From: JAFGHJ01 sp964523975
Lineage (GTDB): Bacteria; Hydrothermota; UBA3072
Direction of reading: 5' to 3'
NCBI GenBank assembly: GCA_964523975.1
Contig: CAZGBM010000001.1
Span: 1-64,000 of the forward strand
DNA: 64,000 bases
How positions within the stretch are numbered: position 1 is the stretch's first letter; each line of letters opens with the position of its first letter. Of the stretch, positions 18,039 through 25,447 are shown piece by piece. The notes under the pieces were generated by a model that saw only the letters and a program-made list of their open reading frames with translations, made no database searches and was not told the origin of the DNA. Made by a program: the position numbers and the translations under genes.

Positions 18039-19257
18039 TTCTGATAGCCTCCACGGGGTCAAGTTTCGAAGCTTTCATCGCGGGATATAAAGCTGCAAAG
18101 AGAGATAAAACTACCGCGGAAAAAGCCACCAAAAGAAAATCGACCACTTGCATCTCCACCGGCAATTTAGTAAGGAAATAAACATCCGAAGGCAAATCAA
18201 TAAACTTATATTTACCTAAAAGGAAGCAAAGCACCCAGGCAATAGTAATTCCGATAGCGGTCCCGCCTCCGCCTACTATAAGACCATCTATAAGGAAGAC
18301 TTTCGTAATCGAAGAAGCAGAGGCTCCTAAAGCTTTAAGAATGCCTATTTCCCGCATTTTTCCTAAAACGATAAGGACCAGAGAAGAAATAATATTAAAA
18401 GCCGCAACAATTATTATAAGAATCAATATTATAAACATGACTTTCTTCTCTATTTCCAGAGCCCTGAGTAACGTTCTGTTCCTATCCATCCAATTTATAG
18501 CCCGAAACGGATAACCAAGTTCCGCTACAATAGCGACCGAAAGTTCCGGAGCATCATATGGGTCATCCACCGTAAAATCAATACCCGTTACCCCGTTAAT
18601 CCCAAAAAGATTACCAGCATTTTCCAGCGATATTATGGCAAGCGTTGCATTGTATTCGTACATACCCATATCAAAGACTCCAGACAGTATATAATCATCA
18701 GAAGGGAGAAGAAACCCAAAAGGGGTCGGCGCAGAAGAAAAAGGAGAAGAAATTGTTATCGTATCTCCCACATGAGCCCACAAACGGTCGGCCAGATAAT
18801 TCCCGAGAACCACTTTCCTACCGGAAAGGTCAAATTCACCGGTTTCGATGTTCTTGGGAATATCGGAAACCAGAGAGAACGAATTGGGGTCAACACCTCT
18901 TATTATGGCTCCGTCAGTTCTTCTTTTGTGTCTCAAAAGAGCCTTTTCGTAAATATAAGGCGAGGCGTCTTTAATATCCGGCACACTTTCCTTTAAACTG
19001 TCCACAATCGACTGCCAATCGGTAAAAGCTTCCTGGTCTATTGTCATGACCGTAATCGGAGAACTAGCACCGAGAACTTTGTTTTTAAGGTCGGTCTGCA
19101 TTCCATTCATTACCGAAAGTACCACCAGAAGTGTCGCAACACCCAGGCCTATTCCTCCTGCCGCAAAGAGTGTTATCAAAGACCTAAAGCCCTCTCCTTT
19201 CTTAATTCGAATATATCTCTTGGCAAGAAAGAATTCTATATTAAACAGCTTCTTCAT
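18031..19257 (-). CDS. lolC: lipoprotein-releasing system permease, LolC/LolE family
   Basis: About 408 residues. An N-terminal TM helix (near 25-50) is followed by a large periplasmic MacB_PCD domain (about 55-265) and three C-terminal TM helices containing the typical GILKALGAS and LDPVEAIRNE. Only one permease gene is present, so it probably forms a homodimer (LolF-like). The ATG at 19257 (MKKLFNIEFF) is chosen over one at 19311 because a promoter lies just upstream of it. It is the first gene of the ten-gene run. Confidence 0.93.
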   Translation of the reverse strand: MKKLFNIEFFLAKRYIRIKKGEGFRSLITLFAAGGIGLGVATLLVVLSVMNGMQTDLKNKVLGASSPITVMTIDQEAFTDWQSIVDSLKESVPDIKDASPYIYEKALLRHKRRTDGAIIRGVDPNSFSLVSDIPKNIETGEFDLSGRKVVLGNYLADRLWAHVGDTITISSPFSSAPTPFGFLLPSDDYILSGVFDMGMYEYNATLAIISLENAGNLFGINGVTGIDFTVDDPYDAPELSVAIVAELGYPFRAINWMDRNRTLLRALEIEKKVMFIILILIIIVAAFNIISSLVLIVLGKMREIGILKALGASASSITKVFLIDGLIVGGGGTAIGITIAWVLCFLLGKYKFIDLPSDVYFLTKLPVEMQVVDFLLVAFSAVVLSLFAALYPAMKASKLDPVEAIRNE

Positions 19258-19264
19258 ACAATTT

Positions 19265-19292
19265 AGTATATTCTTTTTACTCCTTTGAGCAA
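19265..19292 (-). promoter_or_regulatory. promoter of lol-mcs-clp-par-bactofilin operon
   Basis: Minus strand: TTGCTC (19287-19292), 16-bp spacer, TATACT (19265-19270), then 7 nt to the ATG at 19257. The predicted leader is about 1 nt, so lolC would be leaderless. The -35 is weaker than elsewhere (4 of 6). Confidence 0.55.
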
Positions 19293-19534
19293 GGGGGATG
19301 AAGAAAATCAAATATCAAAAATCAAAATGACAAATAAAAATGTAAAATTATAAATCAAAACAAAAAAAGAGAAACAACGAATCACACAAATAGCACGAAT
19401 AAAAACAAAAAAATTCTATTTTTTGTAAAAAATAACTATCGTTAATTCATTTGTGTAATTTGTGCTATTTGTTGTTAAAATAGGGGATGTTGGGGGATAA
19501 ACAGAGAAATCTTTGTGTTCTTTGTGGTTATAAC
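19293..19534. repeat. repeat-word gap upstream of lolC
   Basis: Contains an element-A end (19305-19360: CAAATATCAAAAATC, AAAATGACAAATAAAAATG), two opposed B words (CGAATCACACAAATAGCACG and GTAATTTGTGCTATTTGTTG) and a D word (TTTGTGTTCTTTGTGGTTA) abutting the hydrolase stop. No gene is seen. Confidence 0.55.
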
Positions 19535-20329
19535 TCACTCCAGGCTTTTCAAAAAATCTTTAATTGCAGCGATATAAATCTCTTTCGACTCCGAAAAATA
19601 AGTGTTATGAAACCCATGAATTTTGAGAAATCTTTTGGGCGCCGGAGCTTCATCGAATAACTTCTTTCCGTGATAAAAAGGTATTAAACCATCATTTTCG
19701 CTGTGTATAATCAATTTCGGGGCTTTTATATTCTTTATTCTCTTAACAGATTCAAAACGATTCGATATTAAAGCTTGCGGGTAATTAAAACCAAGTTTTG
19801 CATAACTCATAGCTCGAATGGACTCGAAAGAACTATCCACTATCACTCCTTTGAATCCTTCAATTTCGCTCGCAAGAAAAACAGCGACAGCGCCTCCAAG
19901 GGACCTACCGAAAAGAACAATATCTCTACTGTCGAAACCTCTACTTTTAAGGTAATCATACGCACCCAAAGCATCACTATATAAACCCTTTTCGCTTGGT
20001 ATGCCGTCACTTCTACCAAAGCCTCTATAATCGAATATAAAAATATTATATCCAAGCAAATGCAGCTCTTTGATAGTATCTATTTCATACGAAATATTAC
20101 CAAAATTACCGTGAAAAAAAAGAACAGCCACAGGGGACATCCCCCCAACGAACCAACCGTTAAGCAGAACATAGTCACGGGAAGCAAAATTGGCGTCTTC
20201 GAACTCAATACCGAAATCGGAAGGAAAAGCAATTAATTCTCTTTTAGCCCTGTAGATTTTGATATGCTCGTAATATTTGAGTGCAAAAAAAAGAAAAAGA
20301 ATTAAAAACAATAAAAAAAACAAAAACAT
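19535..20329 (-). CDS. membrane-anchored alpha/beta hydrolase (ABHD13/BEM46-like)
   Basis: 264 residues. An N-terminal TM helix (residues 2-17) precedes an alpha/beta-hydrolase fold. The oxyanion motif FHGNFGN, the nucleophile elbow FGRSLGG (Ser near 144), an acid in HSENDGLIP and the His in HGFHNT complete a triad. The FDYRGFGRSDG segment is typical of the BEM46/ABHD13-like group, whose substrates are mostly unknown. It lies 21 bp downstream of the zinc-ribbon gene and is probably co-transcribed with it. Confidence 0.88.
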   Translation of the reverse strand: MFLFFLLFLILFLFFALKYYEHIKIYRAKRELIAFPSDFGIEFEDANFASRDYVLLNGWFVGGMSPVAVLFFHGNFGNISYEIDTIKELHLLGYNIFIFDYRGFGRSDGIPSEKGLYSDALGAYDYLKSRGFDSRDIVLFGRSLGGAVAVFLASEIEGFKGVIVDSSFESIRAMSYAKLGFNYPQALISNRFESVKRIKNIKAPKLIIHSENDGLIPFYHGKKLFDEAPAPKRFLKIHGFHNTYFSESKEIYIAAIKDFLKSLE

Positions 20330-20350
20330 TAATGATATAAGAAAGACTTT

Positions 20351-20596
20351 TTACTTATCGCTCTTATCCTCACTTTTCTCTTTTTCCTTATCCTTCCCCG
20401 TTTCACTACCGCTTGATTTTTTATAATCGGTATGATAAAAGCCTTTGCCTTTGAATATAATACCCCCACCCATACCAATCAATCTCTTCAACCTACCACC
20501 GCATTCAGGACATACAGTCAAAGGTTTATCTTTCATTCCTTGAGATTTTTCGAACTTATGTTTACAGTCCAAGCACTCATATTCATAAGTCGGCAT
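20351..20596 (-). CDS. FmdB-family zinc ribbon protein
   Basis: 81 residues. It starts PTYEYECLDCKHKFEK and has a second CPEC pair, giving the FmdB-type zinc ribbon (Cxx C...CxxC), followed by a Gly-rich stretch and a Lys/Glu/Asp/Ser-rich acidic tail. AGGAGG lies 4 nt before the ATG. The function of this family is unclear; it was named after a regulator next to amidase genes. Confidence 0.88.
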   Translation of the reverse strand: MPTYEYECLDCKHKFEKSQGMKDKPLTVCPECGGRLKRLIGMGGGIIFKGKGFYHTDYKKSSGSETGKDKEKEKSEDKSDK

Positions 20597-20680
20597 ATAA
20601 CCTCCTGCTTTACAGTATTACCAATCAACTTTTTGTTCTTTTGCAAAAAAATATCTCATTTAGTTCTACCTTCCTTTCAC

Positions 20681-21140
20681 GGTAAATAAAATATCAAAAT
20701 TTAAAAAGCAAAATGACAAATGAAAATGCAAAATTATCTCCTACCTTTCAGCGTTAAAACACTTGAAGCAAAAATTTTACTGATTTCATCCAATTCTCTT
20801 AAGAACCAACCAACTTATTCTGGCATGGCTCTTTTAATATCTCCAAGCAGATTAATCCATAGTTTACTTTCATTAGTAGATTTAAGAGAATAATTGAAAT
20901 AATTTGTAAAATCTCTCTTACTGCTTGCAGATTGACCTTCAACATAATTACCTAAGATACTTGTACCACTGCAAAGCAATTGATCTCCAAGTCTTTTAGA
21001 CACATTATCTTTAGGTAAACCATCTAAAAACTCAATAAGCTTCAGGACAAAGTTGTACAACCTTTTTTTGTATTCATTTTTGAACTTTGATTTGTCATTT
21101 TCCATTTTGATATTTAATCTTTACATTTTAGCGGCTTTGC
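20681..21140. mobile_element. repeat element with inverted ends enclosing a four-helix-bundle gene
   Basis: The left end (20681-20738) and right end (21060-21125) are imperfect inverted repeats sharing AAATATCAAAAT and AAAATGACAAAT. Shortened or end-only copies occur at 8349-8620, 9705-9930, 19305-19360, 25375-25451, 62520-62605 and 63020-63085. The right end overlaps the first codons of the enclosed gene. The distal end carries the hairpin word TTTAGCGGCTTTGCCACTTT. No transposase or reverse transcriptase is present. Mobility is inferred only from copy distribution. Confidence 0.45.
20734..21105 (-). pseudogene. four-helix-bundle (23S rRNA IVS-type) protein, in-frame stop
   Basis: The first 96 codons match the four-helix-bundle family first found in 23S rRNA intervening sequences (related to Avd): YNFVLKLIEFLDGLP, GDQLLCSGTSILGNYVEGQS and FTNYFNYSLKSTNESKLW. 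A TAA at 20815-20817 stops it at MPE. The same frame stays open for 26 more codons and gives the expected last helix, LRELDEISKIFASSVLTLKG, ending at 20734. A single change (for example CAA to TAA) explains it. Its N-terminus is encoded by the repeat end. It is probably inactive, though a 96-residue product is possible. Confidence 0.8.
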
Positions 21141-21188
21141 CACTTTATCAAATATATTTCTCTAAAACCGCTTGTCAAGTGAAGTCGA

Positions 21189-23903
21189 CTAACGACTCTT
21201 ATCCCCTGATTCCATCTTCCCTTTTTCGGCTCTCATATCTTCCAGAACCTTATCCAGATTTTTATCACCAGGGAATCTATCTTTAACTCTCCGAGTTAAC
21301 TCAATAGCACTTCCAATATTATCTCTTCTTAAAAGCATAAAAACGTCGGAAAACACCTTGTTGTCTTCTAACAATTTATCAATTAGATTCTCCAACTTTT
21401 CTCCTTCGCCGGAAGCAACATACGTTTCCACAAGACCCTTATAAGCGAACAAATGCCATCCTTTCATGGGAAGTAATTTATTGAAATCATCTTCCGCAAG
21501 AGCCAACATATTTTTTGCTTCTTCTTTATGCTCCGTACTTCCTGCCTTCATTACAAGTAACTCACCCCGCAACAAACGAAGTCTCGGGACATCTTTTATC
21601 TTGAGAAACGAATTTGCAAATTGGAGACCATCATCGTAATCATTCAATTTTTTATAAATCAACTTCTGTGCCTCAATCAAATTAACAGCCAAACGTAAGA
21701 AAACTCCGTCATTCTCAGCATATATAAAAACTTTACTGTAAAGATTTTCGAGCATTTTAAGTGTATCCTCTGCAGGCCCTGTTGTCTTTCCAGATATCAA
21801 ATTAGGGTAAATATCATAGAAAACTTCATCACTAAAAGAAAACAATGTTATAGCAAGGTTCACCAGAGTCATAATTTGAGCTTCGCTTTCCAAATTAGCC
21901 CAGAAGTTATCATAATAACTATATGCAAATTCGTTCAGGAAAAGATTCATTGTCTTTTCTCTATTACTCTTGAAACCAACTTTTTCTTTAACAAGTTTAT
22001 AAGCAAGTCCTTCCTGTAACAAATGTTCGCTAAACGCATTACGATAATCGCCGGGAATAGGAGAGGAAAAATATATATTGATTGAAGGATTGAAATCTTC
22101 ACTGTTTACATACTTTTCGACAAACAAATCCAATTTCATAAAGATATCTTCCAGGCTAGGTTTCTTCCCTATTGCGGAAAGGATTATTGATTTAACCGCC
22201 ATATCCTTCAATTCGACCATACCGCCATCTCTGAGGACCATTGCTCCGGGTATAGTGTCTATAATCCAATCCTCGAAATCCTTATTCGTTCTGCCCATCT
22301 GTTTTTCCTGTTTGTACTCGTTCCAAAATCTTGTATGCATAAAAGGTGACGCAAAATCCATCGGGATACCCGATTCTTTAAGCTCTTTTATATACCACTT
22401 GGTATTCATAAGAGAGAAATTACCCAGCCTGACGCCTTTCTTTTTCTCCGGGTCGAATTTTCTGAAATCTTTAACCTCCTGCAGGAACCAGACCGGGAAC
22501 GTATCGTTGTCTCCGTATGTAAAGAGAATGGAATTATCATCCGGACTAACCAGTAAATTATGAGCGTAATCATGAGCAATCCAGTTCCCTCTCCTGTTTG
22601 CGTGAGAATTTATGTTGCTAACAAAAGGAAGAAAACCAATGATGCCGGAGAGCATTACTGCACTCCACGCATAACGTGGAATTCTTTTCTTTATCCAACT
22701 CCATATCCAGTACAGACCTATCGATACATACAACATAAAGAGGAAAAATGCCGGACCCCAGAAGTAATCCCTTTCCCTTGGTTCTCGAGGCTTGTGTGCA
22801 GGATTCGGGTCGGACGGGGAAAACTCATGATTCAGATAAACAACCAACCCTAATGTCAAAATAATATACAGTATGAAGAACAACCAGAAAGACTCCTTAT
22901 CTTTCTTAAAATGCACCCACATCCCCCAGATTCCTATTGAAACATAAATACAGGTTCCGAATATCGATAGATACCGAAGCAAAATTCCGGTAGAAACTCT
23001 CGGATAAGGGAAAAACTGCCATGAAAAATACTTAAAGAAAACTTTAAGCTGCTCGATAAAAGCAGGTATCACACCCAAGTGGGTTTCCCATGAGGTGTGC
23101 CTTGGCAATATATCCATTTTACCATATTGCTTCCTCGAAAACACTTCCCATAATTTTGAAAAAGTGGTTGGGTCTACTTCATTAATGGCGGGGTTAGCGT
23201 GTGCTCTTATCATTAAAACCAGGTATGTAGAAACTCCAATCAAAACCAAAGCTGCCGACAAAGCAAGAAATTTCGTGCTCTTCAACATTTTCCAATCAAC
23301 CAGGATTAAAAATAATAAAACTCCCGGTATCAGTAACAATGGCTCTAAACTAATCCCGATTGATAAAGAAATCAAATATACCAATAAAAGTAAATAATTA
23401 TTATCTCCTTCTTTACGAATATTTTCGCTCCAGAGCAGGGTCAGCCACAATCCCAAGGTCACTATCAATATTGACGTTGCATATACTTCTGCTTCTACGG
23501 ATGAATCCCAGACACTAAAACATAACCCTGCTCCAATTGCGGAAAAAGCCGCAATCAAATGATTTCCCAAAGAATGTTCTTTGCCTTTATTCTCTTTGAA
23601 GCGGCCTATTACCTTCAGTATCACAAGATATAAAAAGGCTCCGGCTAAAGCTCCGGATAACGCAGAAATAAAATTTATTCTCTTTGCAACTTCATTGAAT
23701 GGTAAAAGAATATCGAATATCCTGCCGAGCAATATATAAAAAGGCGTACCAGGAGGATGCGGTACTCCCAATATATGGGAACAGGCTATAAATTCTCCGC
23801 AATCCCACAGGGATACGGTAGGAGCTATGGTATATGAATAAACACCAATCAAAACCGCAAAAACAAAAATAAAACACGATATCTTTACCTTATCAAAATT
23901 CAT
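21189..23903 (-). CDS. DUF2723 (TMEM260-like) multi-spanning glycosyltransferase-like protein
   Basis: 904 residues. The N-terminal half has about ten TM helices. Its first loop holds the DUF2723 signature (PTVSLWDCGEF, then LGVPHPPGTPFY) with the acidic pair expected at a GT-C catalytic site. A second conserved region includes FSPSDPNPAH, REPRERDYFWGP and TYGDNDTFPVWFLQE. The C-terminal 350 residues are helical and TPR-like. TMEM260 is a protein O-mannosyltransferase and bacterial relatives are proposed protein O-glycosyltransferases; that role here is inference. AGGTGG precedes the ATG. Confidence 0.9.
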   Translation of the reverse strand: MNFDKVKISCFIFVFAVLIGVYSYTIAPTVSLWDCGEFIACSHILGVPHPPGTPFYILLGRIFDILLPFNEVAKRINFISALSGALAGAFLYLVILKVIGRFKENKGKEHSLGNHLIAAFSAIGAGLCFSVWDSSVEAEVYATSILIVTLGLWLTLLWSENIRKEGDNNYLLLLVYLISLSIGISLEPLLLIPGVLLFLILVDWKMLKSTKFLALSAALVLIGVSTYLVLMIRAHANPAINEVDPTTFSKLWEVFSRKQYGKMDILPRHTSWETHLGVIPAFIEQLKVFFKYFSWQFFPYPRVSTGILLRYLSIFGTCIYVSIGIWGMWVHFKKDKESFWLFFILYIILTLGLVVYLNHEFSPSDPNPAHKPREPRERDYFWGPAFFLFMLYVSIGLYWIWSWIKKRIPRYAWSAVMLSGIIGFLPFVSNINSHANRRGNWIAHDYAHNLLVSPDDNSILFTYGDNDTFPVWFLQEVKDFRKFDPEKKKGVRLGNFSLMNTKWYIKELKESGIPMDFASPFMHTRFWNEYKQEKQMGRTNKDFEDWIIDTIPGAMVLRDGGMVELKDMAVKSIILSAIGKKPSLEDIFMKLDLFVEKYVNSEDFNPSINIYFSSPIPGDYRNAFSEHLLQEGLAYKLVKEKVGFKSNREKTMNLFLNEFAYSYYDNFWANLESEAQIMTLVNLAITLFSFSDEVFYDIYPNLISGKTTGPAEDTLKMLENLYSKVFIYAENDGVFLRLAVNLIEAQKLIYKKLNDYDDGLQFANSFLKIKDVPRLRLLRGELLVMKAGSTEHKEEAKNMLALAEDDFNKLLPMKGWHLFAYKGLVETYVASGEGEKLENLIDKLLEDNKVFSDVFMLLRRDNIGSAIELTRRVKDRFPGDKNLDKVLEDMRAEKGKMESGDKSR

Positions 23904-24452
23904 TTTTTTAACCCACCTTTTATGTTTTTTACGTTATAAAAAAATAAACTATCCGATTATATTTTAATTTTTTTATTATAACAACGAATAATATTATAGC
24001 AAGAGAAAAAATTCTTTTTACTAGCCTGAGAATTTTAACCACAAAGTTATCAAAGAACCATAAAATGATAATGGTAAAGTGAGATATCAGATACCGGGTA
24101 CCGGATACCAGAAATTAGTTAGAAGGTTATCGGTCAATATATCAGTAAATCAGTGAATCGGTAAATTAGTAATAAAAAACAGCTACAGTATCTACATGTC
24201 CTACATGTAAAAATGGTGTGTGGGTTGGATTTTAAACCGCAAAATATCCTGTTTATCTTGTTAATCCCGTCTGATTGATTCTTCGAATCGGTTAAATAGT
24301 TGAATTGTCGAATGGTTGAATAGTAGCAACAAAAATTTTTTTATCCGTGACCATCCGTGTTAATCCGTGGCTAATTTCGGGGTTGTGGGTTGGGTTTTAA
24401 AGAACAAAAAATCTTGTGTTAATCTTGTGAAATCTCGTGATTAATTTTCCCC
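23904..24452. repeat. long repeat-word gap
   Basis: No gene seen. After an AT-rich stretch come F-type words (TCAGTAAATCAGTGAATCGG), E linkers (GTGGGTTGGGTTTTAAAG near 24385 and a variant near 24220) and C words (CCGTGTTAATCCGTGGCTAA near 24355). Related phrases of the form CTTGTTAATC and CTTGTGTTAATCTTGTG are also present. It ends at the toxin-antitoxin promoter. Confidence 0.55.
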
Positions 24453-24480
24453 TTGACATCATACAAATATCATATATAAT
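24453..24480 (+). promoter_or_regulatory. consensus promoter of toxin-antitoxin operon
   Basis: TTGACA (24453-24458), 16-bp spacer, TATAAT (24475-24480): both boxes are perfect. The AT-rich imperfect palindrome AATAT-N8-ATATT overlaps the -10 and is a plausible operator for the RHH antitoxin. Confidence 0.75.
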
Positions 24481-24512
24481 ATTAATACATAAACTGTATA
24501 TAGGAGGCAAAA

Positions 24513-24752
24513 TTGAAGAGTCAGGCTGTAAATATTTCGTTTAAAAAGGATTTACTAAAGAAGATTGATGACATCGCTAAAGAAGAATCCCGTACCAGGT
24601 CTGAACTGGTACGTGAAGCGGCAAGAATTTACATTGAGAGAAAGGAGGAATGGAGTAAGATTTTTTCTTACGGGGATATTCTTACTCGAGAAAAGCAACT
24701 CTCCGAAGAAGACTTGAAGAAAGAAATAGAAACTTACAGAAAAGAGAAGTAA
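24513..24752 (+). CDS. ribbon-helix-helix antitoxin (CopG/MetJ fold)
   Basis: 79 residues starting at a TTG 6 nt after AGGAGG. The N-terminal RHH fold is visible: beta strand QAVNISFKKDLL, then helices around DDIAKEESRTRSELVREAA. The charged C-terminal tail (WSKIFSYGDILTREKQLSEE) should wrap the toxin. It is followed after 1 bp by a PIN toxin gene and likely represses its own promoter. Confidence 0.88.
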   Translation: MKSQAVNISFKKDLLKKIDDIAKEESRTRSELVREAARIYIERKEEWSKIFSYGDILTREKQLSEEDLKKEIETYRKEK

Positions 24753-24753
24753 T

Positions 24754-25158
24754 TTGTTCAAAGTTGTTTTTGACACCAATGTTTTAATTTCCGCCATTCT
24801 ATTTGGTGGTTATCCCAGAAAATGTTTCGAGCTTGTAATTGAAGGGAAAATAGAATTATATATTTCCGAAGAAATCATAGGTGAATTTGAGGGAGTTTTA
24901 AAACGAGAAAAATTTGGCGTCGCCAAAGAAAATTTGCATTATATAGTTTCTTCTCTTAATTCATTTGCAAATTTCGTAAAACCTGAAACAAAATTAAATA
25001 TAGTAAAAAAAGACCCCGAAGACAATAAATTTGTTGAATGTGCAATAGCAGCAGAAGCTGATTTTATCATATCCGGAGATACTCATTTGCTCGAGCTTTC
25101 CAAAATTCGAAAAATAAAGATATTAAATCCAGCCGATTTTTTAAAGCATTATTTTTAA
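24754..25158 (+). CDS. PIN-domain RNase toxin
   Basis: 134 residues, also starting at a TTG. The PIN acidic residues are visible: VFDTNVLISA near the N-terminus, EEIIGEFEGVL, KDPEDNKFVECAIAA and ISGDTHLL. This matches the 'putative toxin-antitoxin system toxin component, PIN family' group, predicted Mg-dependent RNases held in check by the partner antitoxin. The two genes are translationally coupled. Both weak TTG starts suggest low expression. Confidence 0.9.
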   Translation: MFKVVFDTNVLISAILFGGYPRKCFELVIEGKIELYISEEIIGEFEGVLKREKFGVAKENLHYIVSSLNSFANFVKPETKLNIVKKDPEDNKFVECAIAAEADFIISGDTHLLELSKIRKIKILNPADFLKHYF

Positions 25159-25447
25159 CTAAAGTGATTTTAGATGTTAGGAAGTTAGGAGGCTAAAACA
25201 GAAAATAAAAGATTGGGCTTAGTTGAGCTTTGTGCTCTCTGTGCCTCCGCGGTTATGAGAATTTTTTTTATTAGTGTGTATCCGTGTTAATCCGTGGCTA
25301 ACTCAGTGGTTTTGGGTTGGGTTTCGAATAACAAGAAAATCCTTTTTAATCTGCGTCTATCTGTGTACGATTCTTTTTAAATTTTGCATTTTTATTTGTC
25401 ATTTTGCTTTTTGATATTTGATTTTTACTTTTAAGCGGCTTTGCCGC
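25159..25447. repeat. repeat-word gap ending in an AGCGGC hairpin
   Basis: In order: an F word (GTTAGGAAGTTAGGAGGC), a D word (TGTGCTCTCTGTGCCTCCGC), a C word (CCGTGTTAATCCGTGGCTAA), an E linker (GGTTTTGGGTTGGGTTTCG), a second C word (CTGCGTCTATCTGTGTAC) and an element-A end (ATTTTTATTTGTCATTTTGC, GATATTTGATTTTTACTTT). The perfect stem AAGCGGC/GCCGCTT (25431-25449) overlaps the stop codon of the next gene. Confidence 0.6.

Noticed and set aside
9995..19292. parS site within the par operon
   Set aside because: No match to the 16-bp TGTTTCACGTGAAACA-type palindrome was seen; a divergent site cannot be excluded by eye.
20681..21140. Diversity-generating retroelement suggested by an Avd-like protein
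   Set aside because: No reverse transcriptase, template repeat or variable-repeat target is present nearby.
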